This document shows, one piece after another, positions 32,526 through 41,937 of a DNA stretch of 43,498 bases. Position numbers and translations under genes: made by a program. Below the pieces are notes generated by a model that had not been told where the DNA came from, did not search any database, and saw only the letters and a program-made list of their open reading frames with translations. How positions within the stretch are numbered: position 1 is the stretch's first letter; the number at the start of each line of letters is the position of its first letter. The DNA comes from CAZQHK01 sp964593455 (GTDB lineage Bacteria > Muiribacteriota > CAYSPT01): positions 1 to 43,498 of the forward strand of contig CAZQHK010000037.1 in NCBI GenBank assembly GCA_964593455.1, read 5' to 3'.

Positions 32526-33470
32526 TTAATCCGAATCCTCTTCGTGAGGCTGCCAATAGCGGTTCTTGCGGTAGGCGTGCTGGTAGTTCTCAGAGCCTTG
32601 CACTATCTCCGAAGTGAGGCCGGTCAGCACAAATAGTTCTGAAGTGGTACCCGCCATCAGTATTTCAATCGAGATACCAAGGGGTGGTACCGTGATTGGT
32701 TTCTCGACGCCCATTTCAACTGTCTCTCCAGCAGTGTCTGAGACTTCACCCTCTTCTGCTTTCGCGGTAAGCGTGTTTGCTACCGTCTCGACCTCGCCGG
32801 CGAATGGGATCAGGTCGTGTACCAGGTAGATATTCTGATAGCTGTACTCTCCGGCCAGCTCGTCGATCCAGATAATGGAAGCTGTCCGGGCATCCACCAC
32901 CTTAACTCGAACTACTGCCTCTTGTTTGCGGACATCGGCGAACACCGTGTTTTCCCGCTCCAGCAGATCGAGACAGCGGCTGCCGGTAGAGGAATAACTC
33001 CTGATCCCAAACCAGATCAAGGCGTCAAATCCCAGCGCGGATGCTACCTCGGTGCTTATCGAGGGGTTGATCAACCGGCTCGGAGTAAGATCCTGCTCTT
33101 TAAGATAATCAGCCAGCGTTCTGGATGCCACGAGCGAAAAACCGGGATCTTCATCCGCCGCAGCCTGCAAAGCGGTTTCCAGTTTTTGGGTGGACAGGGA
33201 ATCGTTATGATGCTCGGAAAAGTCGGTCAACTCGATGATTGATAATCTGAATGGATCCGGTTGCACTCCCAACTCTTCTCTCAACGAATCGAGCAACCCG
33301 ACAGCTATGTCAAACCCGGCCCGGGCTCCCAGTTCCCGTTTCTCATTTTCTACAATCGCTTTCCATTGGTGAACCGGGCCGCACGTGGAAGCCGGCTGGA
33401 CCAGCATAAAAACATACAGCAGTATAAAAACCGCGTTACTTACCTTCAGGCGGCAATGGTTTGACGTCAT
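32526..33470 (-). CDS. FlgO/CsgG-like envelope protein
   Basis: A 314-residue protein with an N-terminal hydrophobic signal (about residues 10-28, then PASTCGPVHQW). The cysteine after PAST could be lipidated, but AST before the Cys is a weak lipobox. The core has the FlgO/CsgG-like pattern: IELTDFSEHHNDSLSTQKLETALQAAADEDPGFSLV, SRTLADYLKEQDLTPSRL, VASALGFDALIWFG, then VVRVKVVDARTASIIW. Family members are outer-membrane-associated lipoproteins or export-channel subunits. The ATG overlaps the end of the giant secreted-protein gene by 35 bp, so translation is coupled. Confidence 0.7.
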   Translation of the reverse strand: MTSNHCRLKVSNAVFILLYVFMLVQPASTCGPVHQWKAIVENEKRELGARAGFDIAVGLLDSLREELGVQPDPFRLSIIELTDFSEHHNDSLSTQKLETALQAAADEDPGFSLVASRTLADYLKEQDLTPSRLINPSISTEVASALGFDALIWFGIRSYSSTGSRCLDLLERENTVFADVRKQEAVVRVKVVDARTASIIWIDELAGEYSYQNIYLVHDLIPFAGEVETVANTLTAKAEEGEVSDTAGETVEMGVEKPITVPPLGISIEILMAGTTSELFVLTGLTSEIVQGSENYQHAYRKNRYWQPHEEDSD

Positions 33471-36400
33471 ATTTTCTTAAGTTTTCGAGAGCATACACCC
33501 TGACATTAGTGTTGATTACCTTGAGCGGAATTTTTATGGCCCGCATGTTACCGGCCGAGTCCCACACTTTCAGGGTCATAACCTTGATACCTTCATCTCC
33601 CTCGGGAGAAGGGTAATGGTAGACCTGATAGAAGGCATATTCCTTGAGTTCGGCCGCTTCTTCCTCCTGATACATGGTTAACGTATCCCAGTTATCGAGA
33701 TTGAAGGTATCGTCGAGGCCATCCAGGCTGATAGCGTAATTTTTCCCTTCACCCTTGGAAACAAATTTTTTGATGGGACCATCGACATTGTCCTCGGCCC
33801 GCAAGCGGAACGTTATCCGGGTATCCTCGGGTAGCCCGAAGTACTTGACCGTCCCGGGCGCAGAGTCTTCAATCACATTGTCGACGGTATAATCATTGGG
33901 CGGGACCACCAGAAGCACACCGTCATTCTTATCGGTATGCCTGAAATCAACGAACCACTCGGCGTGTTCCACCGAGGAACCGGTGATGATGGGAGTTGTG
34001 TCTTCACGGTAATAGAGGTCCCAGATGAACCGGTCGTCATTCGCCACGTACGGAATACCATCCAGCGGGAACCGCCACACATATTCATTCCCGGCGCCCT
34101 TGATCAGGCAGACCAGGCCGAAAGGCCCCATTGGTCCTTCCTGCGCCGGCGCCACTGCATGTTCAGTAACCGTCCCGTCGGCACTGGTCACGTCTTTCAG
34201 TGCCCGGGGCCATTTCTCCCAGTTTGTGACGGCGCTCGACTCGGGTTTGTACACCCGCTCGGTCTCCACATCGGTACCGGCTTTGCTTTTGACCCGGCCC
34301 ACCTGGAACACCTGGTGGTCGTCCGATGTAATAAACATGGTCTCCCCGTAGCGGTCCTCGATGGTGAAAACGATCTCGGGAGGGTCGTTGTCCTTGATGT
34401 CAAGATTGATCTGGGCAAAACTACTGCCCTGGCACAACTCATCGTTTGCTTTTTTGGAGCTGGCTTTATTCTCATCCCCGACATTGTCGGCCTGGTCGTA
34501 ACCGGGTCCGCAACTGGTCTGTCCCTCACCATACGTTGTCATGGCGCTGCCATTTAAGAGCGCCGGCTGGTTCAAAAGCGCGTTACTATTGTTTTCCTGG
34601 ACCATTAACCCGTTCCCGCTGGCGTCCACCGACACCGCGTAGAGGACTGCTTTTCCGGCCCTACTGTCGTTGCTCGCAAGCGGGTCCGGAGCGGAACCCG
34701 GCGGACACCCGCCGTCAGCATTCATCCGCCACTGGTCAGACACAAACTCGTAGGTGACACCCACCGGGGAGTGCATCATCCGGTCGTAGTCGTCGGTAAC
34801 AAGCAGTTCCGGTTTCAAATCACCGCCCAACTGCTTGATGATATCGCACCAGTTGGGATCAGCCTTCTCCGAGGGCAGATCCCCCCACTCCAGCGAAGCG
34901 GGTTTCACAGCCGACTGGTCAACCGCCACACTGTCGGGCACGATGGTGTAAAGCAACCGGCCCTGCATCTTTTGGTTTTGGGTCCACAAAAGGCCGCCCA
35001 TCCCCGGGAGATCGTCGCCCGGGTTGCCGGGAGCCGTGTACGGATTATTATCCAGTATCCTCAGCACGATGTTATTGCTGAACAGATCGCCCGTAGTAAC
35101 ACCTGATTCGTTGTTGAGGGCTGATAGCGTGACCACCGGCGCGGTGGTGTCGTTTACCTTGACGTCGACAAATTTCTCGCACAGTTTTACTCCAGCATGC
35201 ACTTCCGGAGTGAACGCTTGAGCTATTTTTTGGGCATCGCCGCCGCCGGCAAACACAAACTTGCTGGCGTTGAATATTTTACTTATCTCATCGTCACCAG
35301 CGGTCACCGTGTATTCCAAGACATCGGCGAAAAGCTGAACCCTAACCCGATAACGGTCTTTTTCGCTGCCGTACCCGTCCTTGCCGGTCACGTTCTCGTA
35401 GCAATTCTTCGGGCGTCCATTGGACGGTGTCGGAAAGGTGTAGAGCTGTTTCATCCCTTCTCCGGGAATATACGATATACCGGGTCCCGTCAACGATGGG
35501 CTCGAACCGTAAGGAGGAAGTTCAGCGTCTTTATCGGAATAATAGAGGGCCATATTGCTCCAATTCGGGACATACTGGCTGCTCGATTTTCCGGAGCCCG
35601 GTTCTTCCGGATAATACTTGAGATCGATCAGGGGGGGCTGGGAATCATCCAACCGGTTCTTCATCTTGGTGATGAGATCGCTGCCACACAGGCCGCTGTT
35701 TTCGGTAGTGTCGAATTCAAACCCGATAGCGGGTGCCAGGCCGGGACAATTTCCCTGGTTTATTCTCCCTGAATTGGTGTCATAATTCCATTTCCGGGCC
35801 ATTACCAGGTTAGGAGCTTTAGCCGTTTCCGTGGAAGGAGGATCGGGTGTTGCCTGGGTTCCCAGAGTGTCCACCTGAATCTCCTCACTTCCGTTGTAGA
35901 AACTCCACCTGAATTGCACCGAACCGGGAACAACCCCGCTGAACTGGTCGTGAATAGCCGCGGCCAGATCGCTGGCATCCAGGATCTTGCCGGCAACGGT
36001 ATCGTAACGTCCCTTGATGTACTGGTCGATAGTCTTCTCGTCGACATCTTTAAAATATTTCATTGCCGCAACGGCCTGGACTTCGAGCTGCTGATCCTCA
36101 TCGAGTTCGATCTCAACCGGATCATCAATATTGTATTCTTCCGTTACCCATTCCATGTTGGTCGGCACGTTGGGACGGCCTTCTTTGCGAGCGAACAGCT
36201 GCATGGCCGCCCAGGCGCCGTAGTCGGGGAGTTTCGATCCCACCATCACCCGTCGGCGCGCGATAATCGGGTAGCTGTCGCTTTCCGGAGGTGGAGATAC
36301 ATAGTTGGCGGCGTATTGATCGGCGTTGCAGTAATACCGGACAAAACCGGTCTGAGGATCTCCTTCCAGCTTGGCCCCTCTCGCTATTACCACCGCCACG

Positions 36401-39255
36401 TTGCCCGATTCCTGCCCTCCGTCTTCGTCGATGTACTCGTCCGGATCGACGATAAATTTCGGCATGACTCCCGCGGCCCGGTAATCGTATATATGCGTTC
36501 GCGCCTGCAGTTGGACCTCGTAGACACCGGCGTCTTTGAACACGAAACTAAACTCGTACCCGCCGTGTTCGTGATGTTCCGGGTGCGCTTCGTCCCCTTT
36601 CAGCTGCTGCGGAACGAAAAAATTATCGTGATCGGGCAACGAGCATTCTCCGGGATCGGGATAGATCTGTTTTGGGGGATCGAACACCTGCTCGGCATTG
36701 GCCACGAGCCACACCGACCACTGGTACTCCCGTCCGTCATGGGCTTTTGTGGTAGGATTGCCCTGGCTGGTCAACGGATCTCCCAGGATATTTGATGACC
36801 AGCCGCCGATAAATCCGTTCTTGTTGGGATCGATCGCGTCCCGCTCGTAGTACCGCTGGTTTTTGAAGTTGAAATGAAGCGGGTTCCACAGCCAGGTAGG
36901 TCCCCGGTAAGGAGGTTCGTTCCCGGCGATGTCAGAAATGTTTTCGAGCACGCACTCGTGCCCGAACCAGGGACTGTTATCGTTCACGGTGTAATCGCCG
37001 GCGTAGTTTTCGAACTGCCACCTGGCCACGAAAGGCGATTGGTCGTTCCCCGCGTCGGTCTTAGTGCCCCAGTCCTCCAGGTAGATGATATCGGTATAGG
37101 GGTTGAACTTCTCAAATTTTCCCGGTACCAGTCCCAGGGGAGCGATATCCACCTGGCATTTCCCCTCGATGGGAGGGCTGGCGTCGTTGACCGTGGCCAG
37201 GTCGATGTGGACTGATTTGCCGAAAGATGTCGGGTCGGTGGGAGTCAAATCAGGTACTTCCACTCCGCTGACATCTCCCTGGTAGGCGGGGTCGATCCGG
37301 AATTGGAGCCCCCCCACTATCTGCTTTTCGCCGTTAAAATCGGTTCCGGGCGGATTGTAGGCATCTCCTCCCTTGCGCGGGGATATCCAGAGTTTAAAGT
37401 CCAGGGCCCGCCGGAGTCGAACCTGGCGCTGCTGGAGGATACCGTTGTCCTGGGTTTCCCAGTTGCTTTCCACCGACTTGATTCCCCATTTACTGGGTTT
37501 CGTGGTAATGAAGTACAGGTTCCCAATACCGTCGGCAGAGAGGTTGGTGTCGGCGTTTAATTCGATGTCCCCCCCCAGTGATACAGCTTCGGGCGCCGGC
37601 CCCCACGGCTGATCGCCGTGTGCGCTCAGGGTGTGTTCCTGGGAATCATCGAGGATCTTCATAATCTCAGTTCCCTGGCGGTAATACATGACCCCGCCTT
37701 TGCCGTCGAATTGGTCTCCTACGGTAAACTCGTCGGCGCTGCTGAGATAGACCCAGTCACGTTCGGCGGAGAAAGTGGCCAGGCCTATGTAGCGGAGATT
37801 TTGATACCGTTGCCCGTTTGCACTCAACTGGCAATCCACGTTGACGATGATGTCCGCGTTGGGGTTACCCGCTGTGGGCAGGACATCGAAAGGGGTCCAC
37901 TCATCGGGATAGGTGATATCGCCGGTCTCACCCTCAAAAGTCGGGTCCTTGAACTGCAGCGCATTCGCGGGGTTCGGATCATAGGGAGAGAACAGGTACA
38001 TACGGTTCGACGGTCCCACTATGAGCTGGAACGGGTTGTTCACATACGCCATGGGAGCGTTCAGTTCTCCCTGGGGTCCGTTGGCGCATGGGTCACCGCA
38101 CTGCCTGAGGCTCCACTTGAAATCATTGGCGTACCAGAGTGCCAGCGTGTCTTTAAGCACATCGCTGCCGTAGTTGTTGCTCTTTTCCCAGCCGTAAAGG
38201 TGACCAAAAACATTTGTCAGCTGGTAGACCGCCCGGATCACGCGGACGGTGTCATTCACTCCGCCGGTGCGGTGGTTGCGGTGATGCCAGGTCCCGTTCG
38301 GAAGCCATATCTGTCCTGTTGGTTCCTGCCCCCAGGGTTCTATGTATCCGTGTAACCCGCTGCCGGCGTCGGCCCCGTTGTCTCCTTCCGAGGTCATGAC
38401 ATAGGTGTGGGGGTAACATACTGCCGTTTCAAATTCTTCCACCGGCTCGAACTCGCCGTCCTTGTTGAGGTCCAGAACCGCCTTCAAGTTCTGGTTATCC
38501 AGAGCGTGCATATGATAATCGTATCGGTGCGGCCCGCCGCCGTGCCAGGAACCCAGCGGATCGACACCCGGCACCCAGCCGGCGGAACCATCGGCGGTTT
38601 TGGGACGGAAGAACAAAATCGGGTACGGGAGATCGAGACCACTTTCCATGTTGTTCGGTTCGGCGTTGGGATCCCACCAGATAAACTCCACCTGGCCGCC
38701 GGGGAACAACTCCTTCCCGCCGGGTGCACCGCCCGTCTGATCCCCTTCCGTGTAGACGCTAAAGTCCAGGGTGGGATATTCTACCTTGCTGGGGTTGAGG
38801 CCGTCAGGCAGCGCCGAGGGGGGAATGCTGGCCGCATAGGTGTCCATGATGACCCGTTTAGTGAAATCCTTGCAAGCGGGCAAAGCCTTAAAACTCTTAT
38901 AATATAGATCATCTTGCGGCTGCACTACCGGGGCAGGGATGACACTGTAATCTACTTTGTCCGCGATGTACAGGTTCTCTTCACGGTCAACGGTAATGGA
39001 GAACGAGTTGGGATCAGTCAGTCTGGGTATGACCCTGGCCGATGGGTTGTGCACTTCGTACACATATCGTTCATTGTTGGAGTCAGGCGGGTTGGGGTAC
39101 GGCGGTTTATCTATCCTGACCACCATGACGTAAGTGTTGGCGTAATTGAAATCCAGGTTGGGGTCAATCTGGGCGCCTGCCCGGCTGCCGACCGCCAGTA
39201 TGAGTAAACAAACCAGTATGAGAAAACGGTATCTGCTGATATCTGTGAATTTCAC
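33436..39255 (-). CDS. Giant secreted protein, 1939 residues, function unknown
   Basis: A 1939-residue protein with a signal peptide (FLILVCLLILAVGSRAGA, cleavage before Q29). The chain is rich in Asp, Pro, Gly, Tyr and Trp, as in large extracellular proteins. A PKD-like strand set occurs mid-protein (GGYEFSFVFKDAGVYEVQLQ), and late domains open with VNDTTAPVVTLS and KDNDPPEIVF, typical of beta-sandwich (Ig-like) repeats. The first third has YIADK, FFRPKT and LYFIT segments resembling NHL/propeller-like blades, but I cannot assign them. No C-terminal anchor, sorting signal or barrel is evident. Start is GTG 39255 with GGGTGGTG upstream. It is the middle gene of a three-gene minus-strand cluster. 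Confidence 0.8.
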   Translation of the reverse strand: MKFTDISRYRFLILVCLLILAVGSRAGAQIDPNLDFNYANTYVMVVRIDKPPYPNPPDSNNERYVYEVHNPSARVIPRLTDPNSFSITVDREENLYIADKVDYSVIPAPVVQPQDDLYYKSFKALPACKDFTKRVIMDTYAASIPPSALPDGLNPSKVEYPTLDFSVYTEGDQTGGAPGGKELFPGGQVEFIWWDPNAEPNNMESGLDLPYPILFFRPKTADGSAGWVPGVDPLGSWHGGGPHRYDYHMHALDNQNLKAVLDLNKDGEFEPVEEFETAVCYPHTYVMTSEGDNGADAGSGLHGYIEPWGQEPTGQIWLPNGTWHHRNHRTGGVNDTVRVIRAVYQLTNVFGHLYGWEKSNNYGSDVLKDTLALWYANDFKWSLRQCGDPCANGPQGELNAPMAYVNNPFQLIVGPSNRMYLFSPYDPNPANALQFKDPTFEGETGDITYPDEWTPFDVLPTAGNPNADIIVNVDCQLSANGQRYQNLRYIGLATFSAERDWVYLSSADEFTVGDQFDGKGGVMYYRQGTEIMKILDDSQEHTLSAHGDQPWGPAPEAVSLGGDIELNADTNLSADGIGNLYFITTKPSKWGIKSVESNWETQDNGILQQRQVRLRRALDFKLWISPRKGGDAYNPPGTDFNGEKQIVGGLQFRIDPAYQGDVSGVEVPDLTPTDPTSFGKSVHIDLATVNDASPPIEGKCQVDIAPLGLVPGKFEKFNPYTDIIYLEDWGTKTDAGNDQSPFVARWQFENYAGDYTVNDNSPWFGHECVLENISDIAGNEPPYRGPTWLWNPLHFNFKNQRYYERDAIDPNKNGFIGGWSSNILGDPLTSQGNPTTKAHDGREYQWSVWLVANAEQVFDPPKQIYPDPGECSLPDHDNFFVPQQLKGDEAHPEHHEHGGYEFSFVFKDAGVYEVQLQARTHIYDYRAAGVMPKFIVDPDEYIDEDGGQESGNVAVVIARGAKLEGDPQTGFVRYYCNADQYAANYVSPPPESDSYPIIARRRVMVGSKLPDYGAWAAMQLFARKEGRPNVPTNMEWVTEEYNIDDPVEIELDEDQQLEVQAVAAMKYFKDVDEKTIDQYIKGRYDTVAGKILDASDLAAAIHDQFSGVVPGSVQFRWSFYNGSEEIQVDTLGTQATPDPPSTETAKAPNLVMARKWNYDTNSGRINQGNCPGLAPAIGFEFDTTENSGLCGSDLITKMKNRLDDSQPPLIDLKYYPEEPGSGKSSSQYVPNWSNMALYYSDKDAELPPYGSSPSLTGPGISYIPGEGMKQLYTFPTPSNGRPKNCYENVTGKDGYGSEKDRYRVRVQLFADVLEYTVTAGDDEISKIFNASKFVFAGGGDAQKIAQAFTPEVHAGVKLCEKFVDVKVNDTTAPVVTLSALNNESGVTTGDLFSNNIVLRILDNNPYTAPGNPGDDLPGMGGLLWTQNQKMQGRLLYTIVPDSVAVDQSAVKPASLEWGDLPSEKADPNWCDIIKQLGGDLKPELLVTDDYDRMMHSPVGVTYEFVSDQWRMNADGGCPPGSAPDPLASNDSRAGKAVLYAVSVDASGNGLMVQENNSNALLNQPALLNGSAMTTYGEGQTSCGPGYDQADNVGDENKASSKKANDELCQGSSFAQINLDIKDNDPPEIVFTIEDRYGETMFITSDDHQVFQVGRVKSKAGTDVETERVYKPESSAVTNWEKWPRALKDVTSADGTVTEHAVAPAQEGPMGPFGLVCLIKGAGNEYVWRFPLDGIPYVANDDRFIWDLYYREDTTPIITGSSVEHAEWFVDFRHTDKNDGVLLVVPPNDYTVDNVIEDSAPGTVKYFGLPEDTRITFRLRAEDNVDGPIKKFVSKGEGKNYAISLDGLDDTFNLDNWDTLTMYQEEEAAELKEYAFYQVYHYPSPEGDEGIKVMTLKVWDSAGNMRAIKIPLKVINTNVRVYALENLRKYDVKPLPPEGK

Positions 39256-39259
39256 TGTA

Positions 39260-40297
39260 TCACCACCCGAAACGGCTCTCGCGAGCCTCCCGATAAATCT
39301 TCAGGGCCTCGTCCATACGCCGGCCGCTGACCTTGTATTTGATAAGCAGTCCTTTGATGACATCCTCCGTCAAGTCGGTTCCTCCAACCACAAAAACATC
39401 ATTCAACAAACGCGTCGTACCGAAAGGTTTCAGGAACTCATTTTTTTGCTGATACCGCCGGGAGTACTCATGATACAGGTCCGCCGGTTCGAACCATCCC
39501 TCGAACAAAGCTGCTTCAAAACGCTCGTAATCGTATTGTTCCCTGAAAATATTCTCCCAGTTTTCAGGTTCCTTACGACGGGTTTCACGGATGACCGAGG
39601 TGTTCACGATCACTGAAATCTCCCGTTTTTTCGCCACCAATCTGGTCACCAATTCAATATCCTCGGTAATAGTCTTAACCGTCGCCTGTTTCTCGTGAAC
39701 CCCCTGGTAGATAACCTGGTTGACCTGCTGCTTGAGATTCCTGTACGTATTCCCGTACTCTTCAATTTTTGTCCTGGTTTTCTTCACCCGGTCCAAATAC
39801 TCGCTTTCGATCTCTTCACATCGGGCGGTATACTCTGTTTCAAAGGCTTTTATTTCACTTTCCAGCTCAGTTGATCCGAGAGACTTAAGATAGGTGAGAC
39901 GCTCTTTTTCAAGGGCGATCTTCATATCTCCCTGAATTTTCGTTTTTTCCTTCTCGAGTACCCGAATTTCCTGGCGGAATTTTTCGATCTTTTCTTTAGC
40001 GGAACGCACCAACCGGCCCCGTTCACGGAGTTTGGTCACCATCTCTTCCCGCACCTGCTCTTTCGTCTGCCCGGGCGGCGGTTTGCGGGTGAAGGTTTCG
40101 GCGCCGATGGAGTAGTAGTCAAGCAGAGGATGGAACACGATACATGAAGCCACGTCCAGATAACCGAACATCTCACTGAACCGCCGGACCTGGGTTTCGC
40201 TCCGGGCGGGAAGACAAGCTATCCCGTCCATCATCACGATAACAAGCAGGAACACCAGGCAGATCTGGTAAACAGACGTCTTTTTCATGTGTATCAT
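39260..40297 (-). CDS. Exported coiled-coil protein
   Basis: A 345-residue protein with a signal peptide (MKKTSVYQICLVFLLVIVMM) and a possible lipidation cysteine (GIA-CLPARS), though the lipobox is poor. Residues about 80-220 are a charged long coiled coil (RSAKEKIEKFRQEIRVLEKEKTKIQ; KAFETEYTARCEEIESEYLD), similar in look to Skp/OmpH periplasmic chaperones but with an extra C-terminal domain (LYHEYSRRYQQKNEFLKPFG). The ATG at 40297 or the in-frame ATG at 40288 may be used. Ends four bases before the giant gene's GTG, so it could be its dedicated chaperone or tether (inference). Confidence 0.72.
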   Translation of the reverse strand: MIHMKKTSVYQICLVFLLVIVMMDGIACLPARSETQVRRFSEMFGYLDVASCIVFHPLLDYYSIGAETFTRKPPPGQTKEQVREEMVTKLRERGRLVRSAKEKIEKFRQEIRVLEKEKTKIQGDMKIALEKERLTYLKSLGSTELESEIKAFETEYTARCEEIESEYLDRVKKTRTKIEEYGNTYRNLKQQVNQVIYQGVHEKQATVKTITEDIELVTRLVAKKREISVIVNTSVIRETRRKEPENWENIFREQYDYERFEAALFEGWFEPADLYHEYSRRYQQKNEFLKPFGTTRLLNDVFVVGGTDLTEDVIKGLLIKYKVSGRRMDEALKIYREARESRFGW

Positions 40298-40606
40298 CGT
40301 TTCTCGGCCGCAGTGGAATCATGCGTTTTTATACGAAAAATTATCGGGCATAGAAAAACAGAGGAGCTTACCGTTTATAGCTCCAACACTGTTCATTATA
40401 GGCTTGAACAGTAATTTATGTCAACTTAACCTCTCTTTCTACGTTTCCTTTTTGAGTAATATCAACATCTTAATCTCGCACTCATATGCAACTTTTACCG
40501 TAAACATACCGTATTTATTGACTAAAGAAACAAGCTCTGCTATAGTTTCATTCCTACCGCCCGTAATGCTTTAAAACGGACCGTTTTTGAAAGGTGAGGT
40601 TGTCAT
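40298..40606. other. Divergent regulatory region between the secretory cluster and ugd
   Basis: About 310 bp without a gene, AT-rich. It contains an 8-bp inverted repeat ACTGTTCA / TGAACAGT (40388-40395 and 40405-40412, 9-base spacer), which is operator-like, and the ugd promoter. Confidence 0.6.
40518..40546 (+). promoter_or_regulatory. Sigma-70-type promoter of ugd
   Basis: TTGACT at 40518-40523, 17-base spacer, TATAGT at 40541-40546; one mismatch in each hexamer. About 60 bp before the ugd TTG start. Confidence 0.7.
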
Positions 40607-41935
40607 TTGAACAAGATCGCCATGTTCGGCTGCGGATATGTCGGCCTGGTCACCGGAGTGTGCCTGGCGCATCTGGGACATGAAATCACCTGTATCGACA
40701 TCGATGATGAGAAGGTCGAGAATCTTAAACGGGGTATTTCTCCCATTTTTGAACAGGACCTGCCGGAAATGCTTGCGGCCGTTCTTGCTAATGGGAATAT
40801 CGATTTCACCGCCGATGCCAAAACGGCCGTCACCCGGTCCGAAATCGTTTTTATCGCTGTGGGTACCCCAACCGGTACGGGAGGAGAAGCCGATCTGGGC
40901 GCGGTTATGGAAGTTGCCGCCACTATCGGCCGCTACCTCAACAGTCACAAAATTATCGTCACCAAGAGCACCGTGCCACCCGGTACCGGAGACATGATTG
41001 CCGAGACGATCAGCGCCAACTGTGCCGGGCATGAGACGTTTGATGTGCTCTCCAATCCCGAATTCCTGCGTGAAGGCGTAGCGGTTAAGGATTTTCTCTA
41101 TCCCGACCGGGTTGTTATTGGTGGAGAATCACAGGCGGCCCTGGAGAAGATCAAACACCTTTATGAGCAGCTCAATGTTCCTATCCATTGTACCGACCGG
41201 CGGTCATCCGAACTGATCAAGTACGCCTCGAACTGTTTCCTGGCGATCAAAATTTCTTTCATCAACGAACTTTCCCGGGTGGCCGAGTGTCTCAACGCCG
41301 ATATCGAAGAAGTCGCCGCGGGAATGGGACTCGATAATCGTATCGGCCCGCATTTTCTCAAAGCCGGCGCCGGATACGGCGGTTCCTGTTTTCCCAAGGA
41401 CACCCGGGCTCTAGCCGTTCAGGCCCGTGAACTGGGCCGGCCGTTCACCCTGGTAGAAACAGCTATTGCCGCCAATGAAACCCAGCACTTGTTTATCGTC
41501 GAGAAGATCCGGCGGGCACTGGGAGTTGAAGAAGACGGGAATTTGCAGGGAGTTACCATCGGGCTGCTGGGCCTGGCGTTCAAACCGGGAACGGATGATA
41601 TCAGAGAAGCCCCGGCGCTCTTCATAGCCCGGAAACTCGTGGACCTCGGGGCGGCGGTTTCGGCCTACGATCCTCAGGCCATGCCAAACACCCAGCCACT
41701 GCTTCCCCGGGTGGCCATGGCTGACAGCGCAATGAGTGCCATCCGGGATATCGATCTACTCGTCATACTCACCGAATGGCCGGAATTTACCAAACTATCT
41801 CCCACCGAATTACTTCAGACCATGCGGGGCAGAGTTATCGTCGATTCCAGAAACTGTTTGCCGGCAGACACCTTCAGGAACCATGGATTTACAGTCATCG
41901 GTGTCGGCAAGGGGAAAGCCGGAAACTGCAGTTGA
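40607..41935 (+). CDS. ugd: UDP-glucose 6-dehydrogenase (UDP-glucose/GDP-mannose dehydrogenase family)
   Basis: A 442-residue dehydrogenase that oxidises UDP-glucose to UDP-glucuronate (or a related NDP-sugar) in two NAD-dependent steps. GCGYVG is at residues 8-13, VGTPTG at 85-90, STVPPGTG at 121-128, SNPEFLREG at 149-157, ELIKYASNCFLAIKISF at 202-218, and the catalytic cysteine C261 lies in GYGGSCFPKD. The start is TTG at 40607, supported by AGGTGAGG eight bases upstream; no ATG fits. Substrate choice within the family is not certain, but UDP-glucuronate would feed the glycan genes at the left of the window. It converges on the DHH gene with three bases between stops. Confidence 0.94.
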   Translation: MNKIAMFGCGYVGLVTGVCLAHLGHEITCIDIDDEKVENLKRGISPIFEQDLPEMLAAVLANGNIDFTADAKTAVTRSEIVFIAVGTPTGTGGEADLGAVMEVAATIGRYLNSHKIIVTKSTVPPGTGDMIAETISANCAGHETFDVLSNPEFLREGVAVKDFLYPDRVVIGGESQAALEKIKHLYEQLNVPIHCTDRRSSELIKYASNCFLAIKISFINELSRVAECLNADIEEVAAGMGLDNRIGPHFLKAGAGYGGSCFPKDTRALAVQARELGRPFTLVETAIAANETQHLFIVEKIRRALGVEEDGNLQGVTIGLLGLAFKPGTDDIREAPALFIARKLVDLGAAVSAYDPQAMPNTQPLLPRVAMADSAMSAIRDIDLLVILTEWPEFTKLSPTELLQTMRGRVIVDSRNCLPADTFRNHGFTVIGVGKGKAGNCS

Positions 41936-41937
41936 CT

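Noticed and set aside
35914..36795. Long antisense frame of 293 codons opposite the giant secreted-protein gene
   Set aside because: It lies wholly antisense to a gene with a signal peptide and domain-like patterns; its translation has no recognisable motif and similar shadows occur along the whole gene.
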